This document shows, piece after piece, positions 35,401 through 48,690 of a stretch of DNA of 64,000 nt. The position numbers were made by a program, and so were the translations under genes. This stretch comes from Phorcus lineatus (Eukaryota; Mollusca; Gastropoda; Trochida; Trochidae). Positions within the stretch are counted from its first letter, which is position 1, and the number at the start of each line of letters is the position of its first letter. Under the pieces are notes generated by a model. The model was not told the origin of the DNA. It saw only the letters and a list, made by a program, of their open reading frames with translations, and did no database searches. Location: contig OV121096.1 in the NCBI GenBank assembly GCA_921293015.1, forward strand, positions 24,005,729-24,069,728, given 5' to 3'.

Positions 35401-36305
35401 GTAAACGTAAATATTAGTTGAGATCTAACGGAACGTTTACCCGGGATTATCGATGATTACTTTGATGTCGTTAGTAATCTGGTTTACCTCGTTGACGCTT
35501 TAAGGTTAGGTTACATAAGAGGCTTAATTAGATTCTAGTTTACATATAGTTTACAAAGGTATTATGAACAGGTTTGTCGAAAATAAACAAGAAGTTTATG
35601 CAAATATTTTAGTTATTATCTCATTTCAGACATAAAATCAGCCGTTTTTAATACCAAGAAAGTTCTAATTCTGTTTAACCTTAACCTTTAATGCGATCGA
35701 AAGAAGAAAATCTTGTTTGAAAGATGTCTATAAGAAAAAAAGACGACGAGAAAGAAAGAAGATGATAGGAAGTATGTTGCTGAGCACCAAACAAGCTAAT
35801 GATGTTGGAAAATAGCTGGATGTATTTCGGTCTGAAAAGCACAGCGTTGTAATATGTGGGGAGGCCTGTACTTAAGAACTGATAAGGAAGGTTACCAAGA
35901 TAAACCAAAGGTTAATACCAACAAACATAGGCGTATAGTGTCCATGTAGTGATTTTGTGTGATTTGGCCCGCCCCACCCTTCCCCCCCTCCATGCCAAGA
36001 CATATTCATATTTAACTTAAGCGAACGCGTCAGTTTCACTGCCATAAAGGGTATACGGTATCCATGATGATTTAATCTTGATAGGGACATGGAGTATGTT
36101 GGTTGAGACATACAAGTAAAACGTTATGGCTGGCAATATTTTATCGAGAAGCACCGACTATTGCTGAAAATTACCATCACAATAATAATCGTTCCAGTAT
36201 CGTGATAAATAAAGGATAAAGTCCTGATCATAGACAACCAATCATAACTCGGCTTGCAGATTCTGCTACATCAGCGTTTTGTATTCGCGGAGCTCCTGCA
36301 ATGTC
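35401..36305. other. Intergenic, no gene seen
   Basis: AT-rich with an A/G-rich patch near 35697-35775. Minus-strand ORFs at 35681-35908 and 35872-36111 have no domain. Confidence 0.35.
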
Positions 36306-36367
36306 GTGGCTCAATTTGTAGAGTGTCAACTCATCACCAGTAGCACCCAGGGGTCGAATCCCTGTCG
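36306..36367 (+). mobile_element. tRNA-like SINE head
   Basis: 'tggctcaatttgtagagtgt' resembles a tRNA D arm/A box, and 'ggggtcgaatccctg' is a good T arm/B box at the right distance. The anticodon arm is not convincing, so this is a tRNA-derived SINE head, not a tRNA gene. Confidence 0.5.
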
Positions 36368-39003
36368 TGTCATACCTAAACACGTTTGGGAGGGTGAGGC
36401 TTTCTTACCTGACATTCAACACTATAATTACAGAAAAACGCTTTGACTTACGCTGCACTGCTGCTGTCGAGTGCATTGTACTGCTACTGAGGACAACGAA
36501 GAGTTATTAAATTATATTATTGATTGATTGTTTGGTTATGTACAGCTGCATGCCAAAAGTTTGTTCACATACCTGAATATACTAGTGCAAATGTCATGTA
36601 ATTTGAGATGCCTTTAAGGTATCGAAGCACGCGAAAAAGAAAGGTATAATATTGAATTTTCAATACACATATGCAGATCCATTCTTCTTTAAGGTAAAGG
36701 TTTATGGTACCCCTTAATTACCCGTAACAATTTTGGCAGTTCATTGAAGTGACCAGGGTCAATAATCCGAAAACACTAATTTTTATTTTTCTCAATAAAA
36801 TCCTTTATAAGTGATCAATTTCTTAAAAGATTAGTCACGTTTGTTTCTTAGCACAACGTCAATGTGATTATGTTGGTTTTAATGTCAGAGAGTTGATATG
36901 GAACATTTTATTTGACATTAAACGAAATCCAAATTTCGAAAATGTGACCCCTTCTGTCTATATCAATATGCCAAAACTCGAATTTTTGCACGAGTGACCA
37001 GACAATGCCAAAATTAGTTAAAGAATGGCTATTTCACACATGGACAGTGGGGGATCCATTTTCAGTCTTGCTGAAGTTATTCTATTGACGTTGAAACGAA
37101 AACCAAATTATATGATATTTGCACTACGATTCAGTGGTAAGTGAACACACTTTCGGTATGCAGCTGTAAAGGCGTGTACCGGGGAGTGTTTGATGTCAGA
37201 TGGTATACTGTTGCATTGTCGTAATATGAAAGTTTACTGGACTGGTTGATAGCTTTTTAGTTTAAGCGTTTTATTAATGTTTTATTGGTCTATTGAATGG
37301 CTGATAGGCCGACATAGCCCAGACTCGATATCAGGGGTTGATACCTCTGTGATAAACTCATTTTCTTCCCTTTTCTTCGACAAAAACGCTGAGGTAGCAA
37401 CATGCGGCTGCCAACGAGTCGAGCGTAATTGAAGAAAATTATCAATATGTATTTTAACAAAATGACACATTTCATTTGGTGGTGTTTAATATGTCATATA
37501 ACTAAACATGTAAAGCAATATCGGCGTCTGAACAGACCATATAAGACTGTTGCGTGATATTCATTGATAACAAATAAATGATATATATTTGGTAATTGGG
37601 GATAAAAGGATTTAAACTGATGTAAGTAGATACGGTATTTAGGCGCTACCAAAGTCAAATAAATGTTTTAAAAATATTCCATATCACTTATAGGTGAATA
37701 AATGTGGATAACTTTCTTTATGTACACATTTGTTTTAAGTATTATAACGTCTCCTGGGAATAATTTTATATTTCAGAGTTTATAATGCCTGTTTATTGAA
37801 CATTTGAAACACAATTGTTCATAAAAATTTCAATATCTTACTTAGAAATCTTAATTTCTTTACCTTTTCATATGTCTGTATGATTAACACATTTAATTTT
37901 AAAAAAACAATTATTTTGTTTAACAATTAACTTCATCCATATTAGTTTTAGATAGAAGGCTCTCTGGATAACGACTTATTCATGATGAAAAACACGTCGA
38001 TTCAGTCAATCATTATCAAATACTTCGCGCAAGTCATGTAATTTCATGTAACCCAAGGTGCGTGACTTTCACAATTCCCGTGCTCCACGCATGCAATTAA
38101 CTATGATGTCGTGAAATCGACATGCTTTCTTCATGGGACAGGCGATATTGAATGAATACGTGACTTGGGAGAAATTAGATTTCCGTCAAGACGTGGTAAA
38201 GAGTAATACGTTCAGTAAAATTTGACATTCAATTAATTTAGAACTGAGTAATTATTCATAAATCGGAAATTAATTTTTTTCTTGGGCAAACGTTGACTAA
38301 CATACGGCTTGCGTTGACAAACGCGATTATTGAATAAGAGACGAAATACATAAAGATTTGCAGTGCATCTCAGTATATTGACATTGACTTATATGTACAT
38401 GATTGACAGCCTTTTAAAACGTGACATTTAGTTTCAATGTTGTATGCACTGTCTAATGTGGGGAGATATCTTTATATTTAACATGTTTAGAAGCCTTTCA
38501 GAAAGTCATATTTAGTGAATGCGTTGTCTTATGTAGGGCTAAATCTTTTGACACTTCTCAAAATAATGAAAAAAGATAACATAAACAATTTTATATCTAT
38601 TCATTATTTATGAAATATTTATGATTATTTGTGTGCCTAAATAAATTGAACCTGAATGGACCCTAATTAATCTTTTTCTTATTATATATCACGTTCAAGT
38701 ACAAACGACGAATAAAAAACCCCCACCATGTAAGGAGATATTTCATACAATATTTACGTACAGTGAAAATAAACAGGAACCACACCAAGGCTATGAACTG
38801 TGGCTGAACATGGATTCAAAGGACTTAAGAGGTGTTGAAACTACTGTGTATAAGGTTATGACAAAATCTAACATAGATAGAATGTCAAAACGTCTGGCTA
38901 TGGATAATGGATAAATCTACCTTATACGTTTAGCGAACAGGATACATCCTACTAAGCATTTAACATGTATTCTAAACTTTGATAAATGGGTTACCCGTAT
39001 TTA
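36368..39003. other. Intergenic, no gene seen
   Basis: AT-rich, no supported exon. The minus-strand ORFs at 37282-37475 have no recognised motif. 'ctctggataacgactta' at about 37970 resembles the dispersed ggataacaactt repeat. Confidence 0.35.
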
Positions 39004-39032
39004 CCCCCCCCCCCCCCCCCCCCCCCCCCCCC
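39004..39032. repeat. Poly-C tract, 29 C
   Basis: An unbroken homopolymer of 29 C about 0.87 kb upstream of the NHERF-like start codon. Its true length may be misread in assembly. Confidence 0.95.
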
Positions 39033-39689
39033 GATTATAAGGATTCACGATTTGCGATGGGAAGCATAAAGTTTTCTATCCATATTTCTTTCATTTGAAG
39101 CGTACTTTGAATGTATCAATTGCGATAAAGTCCATAAGTCAAAAGATCGAGTAATCTATCCGATTCCAGATAAGATATGAACTTATCTAGCGGTCGGTCA
39201 GGTCGAAAATCTTAATCACTTTATCAGACTTGACACTTAAAGGTTTTGAAAAGAACAGTAATCGGAAATATTAATATTTATGTTGCATTCTTTGGGGATT
39301 TTCGTTTTTTCAATACTATTTCAATATTGGATAATACCTTAAATGAATTTACGCTTAACCATTGCATTAACTATCTTGCCTAAAAAGAGTCACTTTAGAA
39401 AACATACTGTAAATGTTAGGACGAATTCAACTCGGCCAACTCCTACGAAGTGAAATGTGTTACAATGTTGTTCATTTCAATACAACTGACAAGGGACTGC
39501 AGTTTAGACTGTGCGATATGGGCGTGGAATAACTTGTTGAGCGACTTGGGCGGTATGAGTCGATGAATAAGACTGTGTATCTCCCACCCCTACAGGAATG
39601 TGGGATAGCTAGACAAAATCGATGATAATGTACATTGCGTTTGTCAAACTCGCCATTCTAACCCACGCACAGGAGCAAAAAATTGTTAA

Positions 39690-39869
39690 AAAGTTGAATT
39701 GGTCAAACGATGTCACCCCCTGACGGGACAAGCCGGGCACGTGACCCAAGTTGATTGGTTGTTGACATCATGTGACTTTGCACGAGCGACGCCATATTGC
39801 CTAGCTATCAATTGGCAGACAACAAGACAGGTGCTCCACAAACAACCGTGCGATCACAAGTTTAGCAAT
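39690..39869 (+). promoter_or_regulatory. Probable promoter/5' UTR of the NHERF-like gene
   Basis: The sequence just upstream of ATG 39870 is richer in GC and dense with sites: three inverted CCAAT boxes (ATTGG at 39698, 39754 and 39811), a CACGTG E-box (39738-39743) and a YY1-like GCCATATTG (39791-39799). There is no TATA box. The frame is open upstream to an earlier ATG at 39708, but that extension has no family similarity, so the region is read as promoter/5' UTR. The transcription start cannot be placed exactly. Confidence 0.5.
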
Positions 39870-40233
39870 ATGACGGATGCATACCTTAAACCGCGTTTGT
39901 GTCATCTCCTGAAGTGGCCCGACTTTAACGGATACGGCTTCAATCTACACGCTGAAAAAGGAAAAGCGGGCCAATATATCGGAAAAGTTGATCCTGGGTC
40001 GCCGGCGGAGGCCGCGGGTCTGAAAGACGGTGACCGAATCGTGGAGGTGAATGGCACAAACATTGGAAATGAAAACCATCAACAGGTTGTGAGTCGGATC
40101 AAGGCCGGTGGAGAACAGGCGAACCTTCTGGTGGTGGACAAGGAGACAGACCAGCATTATAAGGATGAGAAGAAAGTCGTTAAAGGCGATCTACCTGAGG
40201 TGGTTGTCCTCAGGTGTCCAAGCCACGATACAG
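39870..40233 (+). CDS. NHERF1-like: NHERF-like scaffold, coding exon 1 (PDZ1)
   Basis: Encodes residues 1-121 and the first base of codon 122. The start is ATG 39870 (caatATGa), chosen because [13 protein letters not shown] aligns with the NHERF1 N-terminus, where PRLC opens PDZ1. PDZ1 spans about residues 9-90: carboxylate-binding loop GYGF at 21-24, GQYI at 34-37, [17 protein letters not shown] at 54-62, and His70 at the start of helix alpha2, the class I signature that selects Ser/Thr at ligand position -2. NHERF proteins tether channels, transporters and receptors to ezrin-linked actin under the apical membrane. The donor is ACAG|GTAGGT at 40233/40234; nearby alternatives give the wrong phase for exon 2. 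The sister families NHERF2 and NHERF3/PDZK1 are the alternatives. Confidence 0.92.
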
Positions 40234-42030
40234 GTAGGTACCTTCAATTCTCGTACAGGTAGAACAATCGGTCACTCCCAAATATCTACCTCTCCCATTA
40301 TGATTTGAGTGCCTTTAACTCATGCAGCGATTTTGCTAGAGCGGCAGATTTATCAAAGACAGAAGAACATGTTTTGTTATTGTCGATGACATTTGGAAGC
40401 TGGGCAGGTAGAACAAACGGGTATCGGCGATCAATCGACACGCTTGACTGTACATGCAGGCTTCAAAGAATTCGCTTCAATCCGATTGTTGATTGTACCT
40501 TGATCGGGAGTGGTAGTGTTGCTGGATAGTTTATGCTTAGAATTGAGCGTTACACGAAAGTAAAATATTCGTATAGTTTTATGTTCCAAGTTCAAAGGTC
40601 ACACGGTAGGTTTACATATTCAATCGCAGAGTGATTAGTAAGTAAGGGAAGGTTATATTCGTCTTGATGATATAAATATTCGTTCAACTAGCGGCAATTC
40701 AAAGGTTGAGTAGAAACGACAGCAGGAATCTCAAAGGACCCCTCCCCTTTTGAGCGACAGTATATATGACCTCCTTGCTAAGTATGGGGGCGTATAGCGC
40801 GGCAGTGACAGGCGCTATAGTAAGAATTGGCCAAGCGTTTGTCTTACCTGTTGGAACATGGACGAAAGTCATACCTCTCTTGGCAGTGGGGGCCGGTCAG
40901 GATATATTTTTGAAATATTCATTAAAATTCCCAGTACCATTTATGATAAAGATCAGGTTGGTTTTAGTGATGATTTCAGTATCTAATCTTCAATTGTTTT
41001 TGTTCTTATATCACTTGGTAATAATTGTAACCCAAAATGTTTAAAAAGTTTATAAATTTTTCACTTAAAGTTAAAAGTTGAAATATTTTAAGAGTAATTA
41101 CTGTCGAAATAATTTTAGTCTTTTTATAAAACATAAATAAACTAATCAATCACAATTAAAATGGCTTCAATTTAAGTTTATATCTTCATAATTTCATTGC
41201 TTTTCATTAGAACAACAAAAGTTCAGTGACCTGTTTGACCTCAAACCAAAACATTTTAGGAAATAGTAAACTTTCAACCTACTTATGTTAGGTCTTTGAA
41301 GGTCATTTAGTAAGTTTTCATTTAGGATTTCTGATAAAGGGAAAATTACAAAATGATGAAATACCTTGAACAATGAATTGTCTATTAAAATTGGTGTTTA
41401 TATTTATTTTATTCCTATCACATTTGTATGTTGTAACCGTGGATTCCTCAAGTTTTTTGGCAAGGGCAAAATCACTCATTTGTCAAATTCCTGAATAAGA
41501 CCTAGGTACAAGGAAAAAATTTTCATTAACCCTACTTTGTGCTAATTTCAGCAGGTCACAGACAAGATTGTTATTGTTATTAATTGAATTAATATAGGTC
41601 AATTGTGCTGCTCAACTTGATAGTTTCCTGTTATCACACCCAGTTTTGGATTGCTGTACAAAAGTCCCTATGGTTTCTAAATTGTGATATTATTCTAAAA
41701 ATAAATTCCATATTTCTTTTATTAGTATCTATATTAGATAAATATATTTATTGTCAGTTTTATAGATAAGCTTGTATAGAAACCAGTGATAATGTGATTG
41801 TATTAAAAAAAAATTATTAAAAGATATTTGATCACTACTTTGTGTGAAGGACGCTCTGTATGGACTGACAACCTCTGAATGATAAGTCTTAATTATTCTT
41901 TAATATAATAATAACAAACGGAATCTCAGATAAATGAGAAGTTCACTCTACAACTAGTCTTAGCTAGGCTATCATATACTTGTGGCAGGGTGAAATGAAA
42001 GCCTTCCTACTGGCTTTGGCCAGAGGGATA

Positions 42031-42095
42031 TCTCTTTGGCTGAATCGGTAGAGTGTAGGACTCTCACCCGGAGGTCCCAGGTTCGGATCCCATAT
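42031..42095 (+). mobile_element. tRNA-Glu-like SINE head or tRNA pseudogene
   Basis: 'ttggctgaatcggtagagtg' resembles a D arm, 'ggactctcaccc' an anticodon arm with CTC in the loop, and 'ggttcggatccc' a T arm. The acceptor strands pair poorly, so it is not a credible tRNA gene. Confidence 0.5.
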
Positions 42096-43124
42096 TCTTA
42101 GTTACTTATCATTAGTTATTCCTTGATCTGCACAAAATAAAAACAAGGGACTTCACAAGTGTTTTTTCTGTGTATACCTAAGTGTTGTACATAATATTGT
42201 TTAAAATAATCTCTAGTAATCAAAATGGGCATGGCAGAGATCCAATGAGGAAGAGCATTTTGACCAAATTGAAAACCAGGAAATGAGTCAATTGATAAGC
42301 ATGTGGCCTGTTTCAGATATTCTCTGGTCTCTCGTCAAATCTATTTGACATGCAAATGCATAGTAACTGTTCGCCATGTACATAATATTAGTAATCCAGT
42401 CCTTAATGATTTGAGTATTATAGCATTTATAAACTAAGTTTAAATTAAAACATTTACTTTCATAACATTTTCAACATTCCTTTTATGTTTGCCATTTGTA
42501 AACCCACTAATGTTGTTTATGTGTTAAAATCAATGAAACTTTAATCAGATGCCCAAGTCTTATTTAGATTTGATTATCAATATCAGCGTAAATCTAGTTT
42601 CTTTATATATCTGTATAATGAAGCAATTCTTCAAAGACATTTCTAAGTTAAAGCAATTACTGTTCGTTTGTAGTTTCACTTTGCTCCCTTTATCTCCAAA
42701 CCTTAAGTATATTCACTTCTTGCGCAGATTGATTTATGTCCGTCTTGGACATGGATCTTTGAACAAAATAAAATCTACTTCTGATAACAAACTAGATTTT
42801 GTTTTGCTGAAAAAAATATCCTTCTTTGTTTTAAGAAAAACAATTATTGTAATCTGTTGATTTTAGATTCTTGTCATTATGTTGACTTTAAAAATCATTT
42901 CCAATTATTACTGCTCCTACAGAATAAATGCTCATTCTAACCCTTGAAGTTTGAGAAGGTGAAGTAGAGTCTTCATTTTTTTCCCCCTTGGCATGAAGTT
43001 ACAGAGAATATGGGCAGTGTTTTCAGGTTTTCGTGAAGACAAATTAGGTTGAGGTTCTACAACCATGTTTTAAATCTTTACTTTTCTACATACTGTACAC
43101 TGAGCAAGATAGTCCGGTTATTTG

Positions 43125-43210
43125 TTGGTCTAGTTGATGCCTGCAGGTTTCCTCACAATGCAAAGTCACGCTTATGTTGCAAGCTTTCTCCAAGTAGTAA
43201 TTACTGGTAA
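43125..43210 (+). mobile_element. Old SINE fragment
   Basis: 'gttgatgcctgcaggtttcc' and 'gttgcaagctttctccaagt' match the SINE body seen at 54868-55075, with decay towards the 3' end. Confidence 0.5.
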
Positions 43211-43275
43211 ATCTGTAAAATACTCATGGTGGCATCAACAGCCTCAAATAATGTCTGATCTTACTAGACAATTCT

Positions 43276-43410
43276 TATGGATAACAACTTCTTTATTTGA
43301 TTTCTCACAACGTTTCTGGGCTACTTCTTGCCCCTCCAGTCACCTGAAGAAGGAGCAAGAAGCAGGCCAGAAACTTCCTGAGAAATCAACTAAAGAAGCT
43401 GTTATCCATA
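43276..43410. repeat. Palindromic Penelope-tail-like foldback
   Basis: The left arm (ggataacaacttctttattt...cacaacgtttctgggctac) and the right arm (gcaggccagaaacttcctga...aagaagctgttatcc) are imperfect reverse complements of about 60 bp around a short centre. The arm sequence equals the tail at 50029-50085, which includes a hammerhead-like core, so two tails lie in opposite orientation as in the 28-kb element. The ORF over this region is incidental. Confidence 0.65.
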
Positions 43411-46334
43411 ATAATTGTCTAGTATTATCACTTTCACTTCAAAATGCCTTTGAAGAATTTCAGTGTCTGATCTGATGAAGTGATTAACCCTTAACTCTTC
43501 CCCTGCTGTGAAACCTATAAGCTGCCACTCATTCTATAGTCATTTCACATTTGGAGATTGAATATTTTCATTGATCCTTACTGGTTTCGTTACAATAGGT
43601 CTTTAATGTTGAAAATGGCCTAAATGACCCATCACCATGTGACAAATGGCAAGAGTGATCTTTATCCTATTGTTACTATTACAATTGTTTTACACATTGT
43701 TCTCATTGTGACAAGCAGTTTTGAGGCAAATTAAGTACTTATCTCAACAGGCTTTATGACCTTGTGTTACAAGGAAGAACATTTAACAAAGCAACAATAA
43801 CTAATTTGAACTCCTAAAGATAGCTGATTGAATACAAACTGAAACATAACATGGAGTAAAGGATGATGACTTAGACTGATACATGTGTGCATTTCACTGT
43901 AAGATTTATTTGTTATTTAATTTATTATCAACAAAATGTTTTTTAATGAAAATTAAATCCTATACCCCTGACAGGTTTTGAAAGATAAAAACATTTTTGT
44001 GGCCTAATCATTTTTTATTTAGGTGAATTTTGACAAATACTTTATTTCTAAGCTTAATGTAATGGGATGTTTAAATCATACAAACACTGATTTTCTTGTA
44101 CAAATAAAAGAAGAATATTTTGTGTATTTGGTAATGAAAAAGTTTTTTTTTATCCCATGCATTTTTTAATGAAGCTATAACAATGGCTTCTCTGTTCACT
44201 TGCAATAAAATTTCTATGCTTTATCTCGTTCTATGTCACTAGAAAGTTTTAACGTCAGCAATGTCAGATTTTGGCAGCTTTATCTATGCAAGCAACACTG
44301 ACAATTTGTGTTGAATAAGTTTACTTACATGGCTCAGTCTTTTATTTATTACTTGATTTTAATATCATGTAAGGTCTGTTAAAGACAAATCTAGGTCTTT
44401 AGTAGAGGCTCCTTTTCAATATTTGTGAAATGAATAATGCAGTGCTATAAGATATATTAAATATAATTTTCTCATGAGGCTTTGCAATGAATAAATGTGA
44501 GGGTAGAATGAACCTTCAAAGCAATGAGATATAACTGTTGTTAAAAAAATTTAGGTCACAACAATGAAGAGATCATTTTTGTCTTTCTCAATCGGTGCCT
44601 TGGGCATTTACATTTCTCTCAGATGAGGTAGTATGATAGATTTTTTGTCATTGACAATGGGTAACAATTAATTAAGATCCCTTCAATGATTTCATTCTAT
44701 CAATGACTTGATTTTTCATTTGTGAATTGTTTTCAATTATTGACTAAACGAATAATCACATGTGACATTTGCATTTTAGATAACTCCATTGTCAAACTTG
44801 TTTCAATATTTCATGAAATGACATTGTATTCAAATTTTACCATGGTAACAGTATTCATTAAACATGATAAACAGCTCGTTGCCCTCACCAGTCAATTAAG
44901 CAATGATAGAGTAGCATGATTAATGACTACTGGAAATGAATAAAAACTTATTCAATCAATCATGATTAATGAAACATATCCGCGAGTTTACTTTCAAATG
45001 TGTAGTATATGATCGTAAGTTTATGTATATTTAATAAAAGTTGTAAGGAGATTTTTAGCTATTCTTTGAAAATAAGTTTGAAAAGGTAAGGTTCTGTTCT
45101 GAAACTATCATTTGTTTGTAATTTGTTTTTCTCTGATAACATTTTTTTCCTTTACATCTAATCTTAATGTTGATAGACATTGATGGGGGATGAAAATGGG
45201 GGGAGGGGGATATATTGGGAATATTATGCGATTCAAATTTCTTTATATGCTCTTATGAAAAACAGGGAACACAAATGTAAAGTAAGACATTTTGTTTAGA
45301 AATATCTTACTAGTAATGTTGTCAATGTTTATAGCAATCTCTTAATCCCCTGCCACAGGTATATAAAATATGATAATAAATTCCTAGACAGTGTCTATGA
45401 ATTCAGGCAGAAGCCACATCCTCTTATCAATTGTTTGTTTAAAGTTTGTGCAAACAGAATTTATGCAGGAGATAGGACAGGTTCATATTTCTGTCAGGGG
45501 ACACTGAGCTGCTATGTTTGTGTGTGATATGATTATCCAGGGTAAACAAGCCGACCCCTACGTGCCAGTAGGGCATGATATTCCAGTTACAAATATCCCG
45601 TATTTCTGGCACTCGGGAAGCTCACGTCACCTGTTATGTGACCTTATGCCAGTCTGGAGGTCAGAAATTTCACTTTGATAAAAAGATCACTTGTTAAAAG
45701 TTGAGTTTGGTAACTTTTGGAGCTGTAGGACCTTGCTTAAAAGGAGCTGTTCTGTGTCGTCATAAGTTTTGTTTCATTAAAAATACCATGTTGGGATTGA
45801 ACAATGAAAATAGGTTTTTGTTTTGTTCTATCATCAAATTACAAAAGGAGAATATTGTGTGATGAAAATTGGTAAATCCTCTGGATATTCCTCATTTATA
45901 TGTCTTTTCTCGTGTGCCAAACCTTTTTCTGCATCAGAAGTCGCCTTTCGGGATTAATTCTGCAACAACAGAAGGACAGGATGGTTTAATCCCTGATTCA
46001 AGCCAAGACATGAAGGTTTCACATTTAAAAGTAATATTGTAGGCTTTCTCTCTGGATTTGTTACTAGCTGCGTTTATCTATATAAATTATAGCTTTTAAT
46101 TGGAAATAAAACAAAAATATGAATGAATAACAAAGTTGCTTATGGATATGATATTTCATTTATAAATACCTGATATTTCAAGCAGTTGATGTCAACTGTT
46201 GTTACCATGTGCCAGACTTGAACCCAGAGATTTTACCAAGTCTAACTCTTGTCTCTGGGTGGAGATTGTGTTGATGATTGTCAACAAAGTTGTGTTTGCT
46301 GTGCCAATCAGTGGTGTATGTGTTTGACATTCGG

Positions 46335-46390
46335 GACCCCTGCCCTGTCGTTCGACTGCCCTCTTTATCAGGCAGGCTTCCTGAATGTTT
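46335..46390 (-). ncRNA. Degenerate hammerhead-like motif (possible Penelope tail)
   Basis: On the minus strand CCTGC (stem I) is followed by CTGATAA instead of CTGATGA, GTCGAACGAC, and then GGCAGG, which pairs back to CCTGCC. The core is mutated, so activity is unlikely. The 144-residue minus-strand ORF spanning this region (46202-46636) has no recognised domain and is not called. Confidence 0.25.
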
Positions 46391-47042
46391 AGAATTGCTC
46401 CTGTTTATACTTGCCGTGACTTTGAAGCTCCACTGTCTAACTGGTTGAGCCTGAAGAGCCCAGTCTGGTATCAGGACTGAGCCATGTTGTCCCATGTGTA
46501 AGGTGCAGTGACGTGATTGTTGTATCGGGCCATGTATTATTTCCAAAATGTTAGGGGAGTCATTTTGATTTGAAAAATTCATTTCGAAATACCATGTTTG
46601 TTCCCTCTTAGTATATAAAGTTGTGCCTTGGGTCAAACAATCTTTTCAGTGTCAGTTGTAAGAGATCGGAAGTGTTTTCTCCCTTTCGGTCAAAGAGCCA
46701 CGGCCCTTTAAGCATGAGGCTATTGCTGACTCTATGGCAGTATTTTCTGTGCAAGGCAATGGAAAAATCTATAAAGACAGTGACTTCAAACAAATGACTC
46801 TTCTGTGGTACTAAATGTTGTGGACAGTCATAATTTACTTCATCTCTTTGGGTGATGAATGCTATGTCTTGGAAATGAGGTTCTTTAGGATCTGTGAGAG
46901 AAAAAGGGTATTGCTAATATTGGGGAGATGCCGTCATTGCTATCGTTGACTGATACCTTATGAATTTTATTGTTATATTAATATATGAACATTGTATGAA
47001 CCTCATTCTTCTGTGTTCTGCCCACAAATAAACATGATTTTG

Positions 47043-47616
47043 AGTCATAGTCTCATTTTTGTAAGGCAACTAAACTGAACTAATTATTCTTCACGAACAA
47101 AATCTGATCACTAAAACAAATATTTCCTGTCGCATTTGCAAAGATTTTCATTTTCATGCACGTTTTACAGTTTCGGATGAAGCAGCTTTTTGGCGTATGC
47201 CGTTTCAGACCGATGAGGTACCGAATCAAGTGCAATCCCATCACGAGTACAAAACACCGGAAATATAGTCATTGCAGCGCCGATACTTATGACAGACTCT
47301 TCACTGAGTTTATCACCTTTTTGTTATTTCTGTATTTGAAAAAGCGTAAGCTATTAGCTATTTTCATTGGATATTCAGCTGGGAAATTTTATGTGTTCTT
47401 CGTCACGGCCTTAGCAAAATGACGTGGTAAGGACTAACGCTCGCAAAAAACATAATATTTGGGTAGGGTAGGGTAGTTTGAACTTCATTATTAAGGGCTA
47501 GAATGCCTGCAGAGTTCTGAAAATTGTTGCAAATGTCAGGGGAAAGATTTCTGTGAGTGGTGAACTCTTTGTCCGGCATTTATTACAATTTGCCTTGCAA
47601 AAATGAGACTATGACT
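47043..47616. mobile_element. Non-autonomous DNA transposon with 27-bp TIRs
   Basis: Starts 'agtcatagtctcatttttgt' and ends with its reverse complement; the 27-bp TIRs (47043-47069, 47590-47616) differ at one base. The 574-bp body is less AT-rich than the intron around it and carries a (GGGTA)n-like run near 47461-47476. An 88-codon plus-strand ORF at 47156-47422 has no recognised domain. The target-site duplication is unclear. It lies wholly inside NHERF intron 1. Confidence 0.8.
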
Positions 47617-48359
47617 TTAACCTATTTTCAAATATTTTAATGAATTTAACAACAATCATGAATGTGGGTGATTTTTTTAAAAACATTGCATCACTTTTGG
47701 ATATTGAACTCATATCTCGTTCATCTGTGCAAGTCTTTTCATCTAGCTTTGTTTGATTTAGATCAGTGAAAACTCTCACCAATAATGGAACATTATTACC
47801 TTCAATCAGATTTTAGACATTTACACAAACACTTGTGTCAATGGAATTTCAAACTTGCAACACAAAACTGCCAATGAAAGGAAACGGGGTTGTCAACACA
47901 CTTAATCTCTGAACATGATAAACTGGTCTTGATTTTCTAAATGAGGCAAGATTAAATCAGACGATGACTGCATTTTGGAAGTGTTCCAACTCTCTGACTT
48001 TACTGGATATGGTCCAAACTTGCTGCTTAATTTTCTTTTTGATTTCTATCTAATGAGAATGCATATAAAGTCTAGTTTTATCAAATATTTGAAATTTCAG
48101 GTTATGTAGACCTAGGTCTGATCATATTACAACAAAATATCTGTATGGTATTTATTATTTATTTCTAACCCCAAAGGCATAGTTGTATCACTTTCTCAAA
48201 GTGACAGTATGATATGAGTGTATTTCATGTAGAAACAACCCTAAAGATGGAACTCATTCTTAGTATTGATAACATTTTGCAGTACTCTTCATTCCAACAA
48301 AAATAAGGTCAGTTATACTGTCTGTTTGAAAGAAAACTAAAGTAATAGATCATGATCAG

Positions 48360-48690
48360 CAAGCAAGGGTTAATTCTGACAAGTCTGGTCTGACTAAGCT
48401 GTCTTTGCGTGCGGTCGCCCTCTTAATATCTGGGGGTGGGACAAGGGATTAACAGCTGCCTGTGATAATCCCACAACTCCATAGGTAGGGGACAAGAACT
48501 ATGTACGCAAGAGAAACCGGCTTGAAACCTGGTTCTCTGGCAGCCTTCAGAGGAGTCGAGAGGAAATTATGCATTGAGAAAGATGATCTTTAAACCAAAT
48601 ATTACTAATCACTCTGCTGACCCGAGCGTTTGAAGCATTCTGGTCGAGAGCTGTGGCAGGGTTTGTTTGAGGGGATTGATAATTGTAATA
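48360..48690. promoter_or_regulatory. GC-richer intronic patch, possible enhancer
   Basis: Stands out from the AT-rich intron and contains clustered site-like words: gggattaacagctg (TAATCC-type homeobox site and CAGCTG E-box), GATAA, and ggcttgaaacctgg. No repeat family or ORF explains it. Regulatory role is inference only. Confidence 0.25.

Noticed and set aside
39708..39869. Upstream ATG as the NHERF start, adding 54 residues
   Set aside because: The extension has no family similarity and overlaps promoter-like sequence; ATG 39870 matches the usual NHERF N-terminus.
40305..41044. ORFs just after NHERF exon 1
   Set aside because: They lie beyond a consensus donor that gives perfect phase with exon 2 and show no domain.
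43134..43475. 113-codon plus-strand ORF
   Set aside because: It spans a SINE fragment and a foldback repeat; no domain.
45182..45212. G-rich stretch as a firm G-quadruplex
   Set aside because: Only three clear G runs with one long loop; not strong enough to list as a feature.
46202..46636. 144-codon minus-strand ORF
   Set aside because: No recognised domain, no splice context, and it overlaps a degenerate ribozyme-like tail; likely a repeat-derived chance frame.
47156..47422. 88-codon ORF inside the TIR element as a transposase
   Set aside because: Too short and lacking any catalytic motif.
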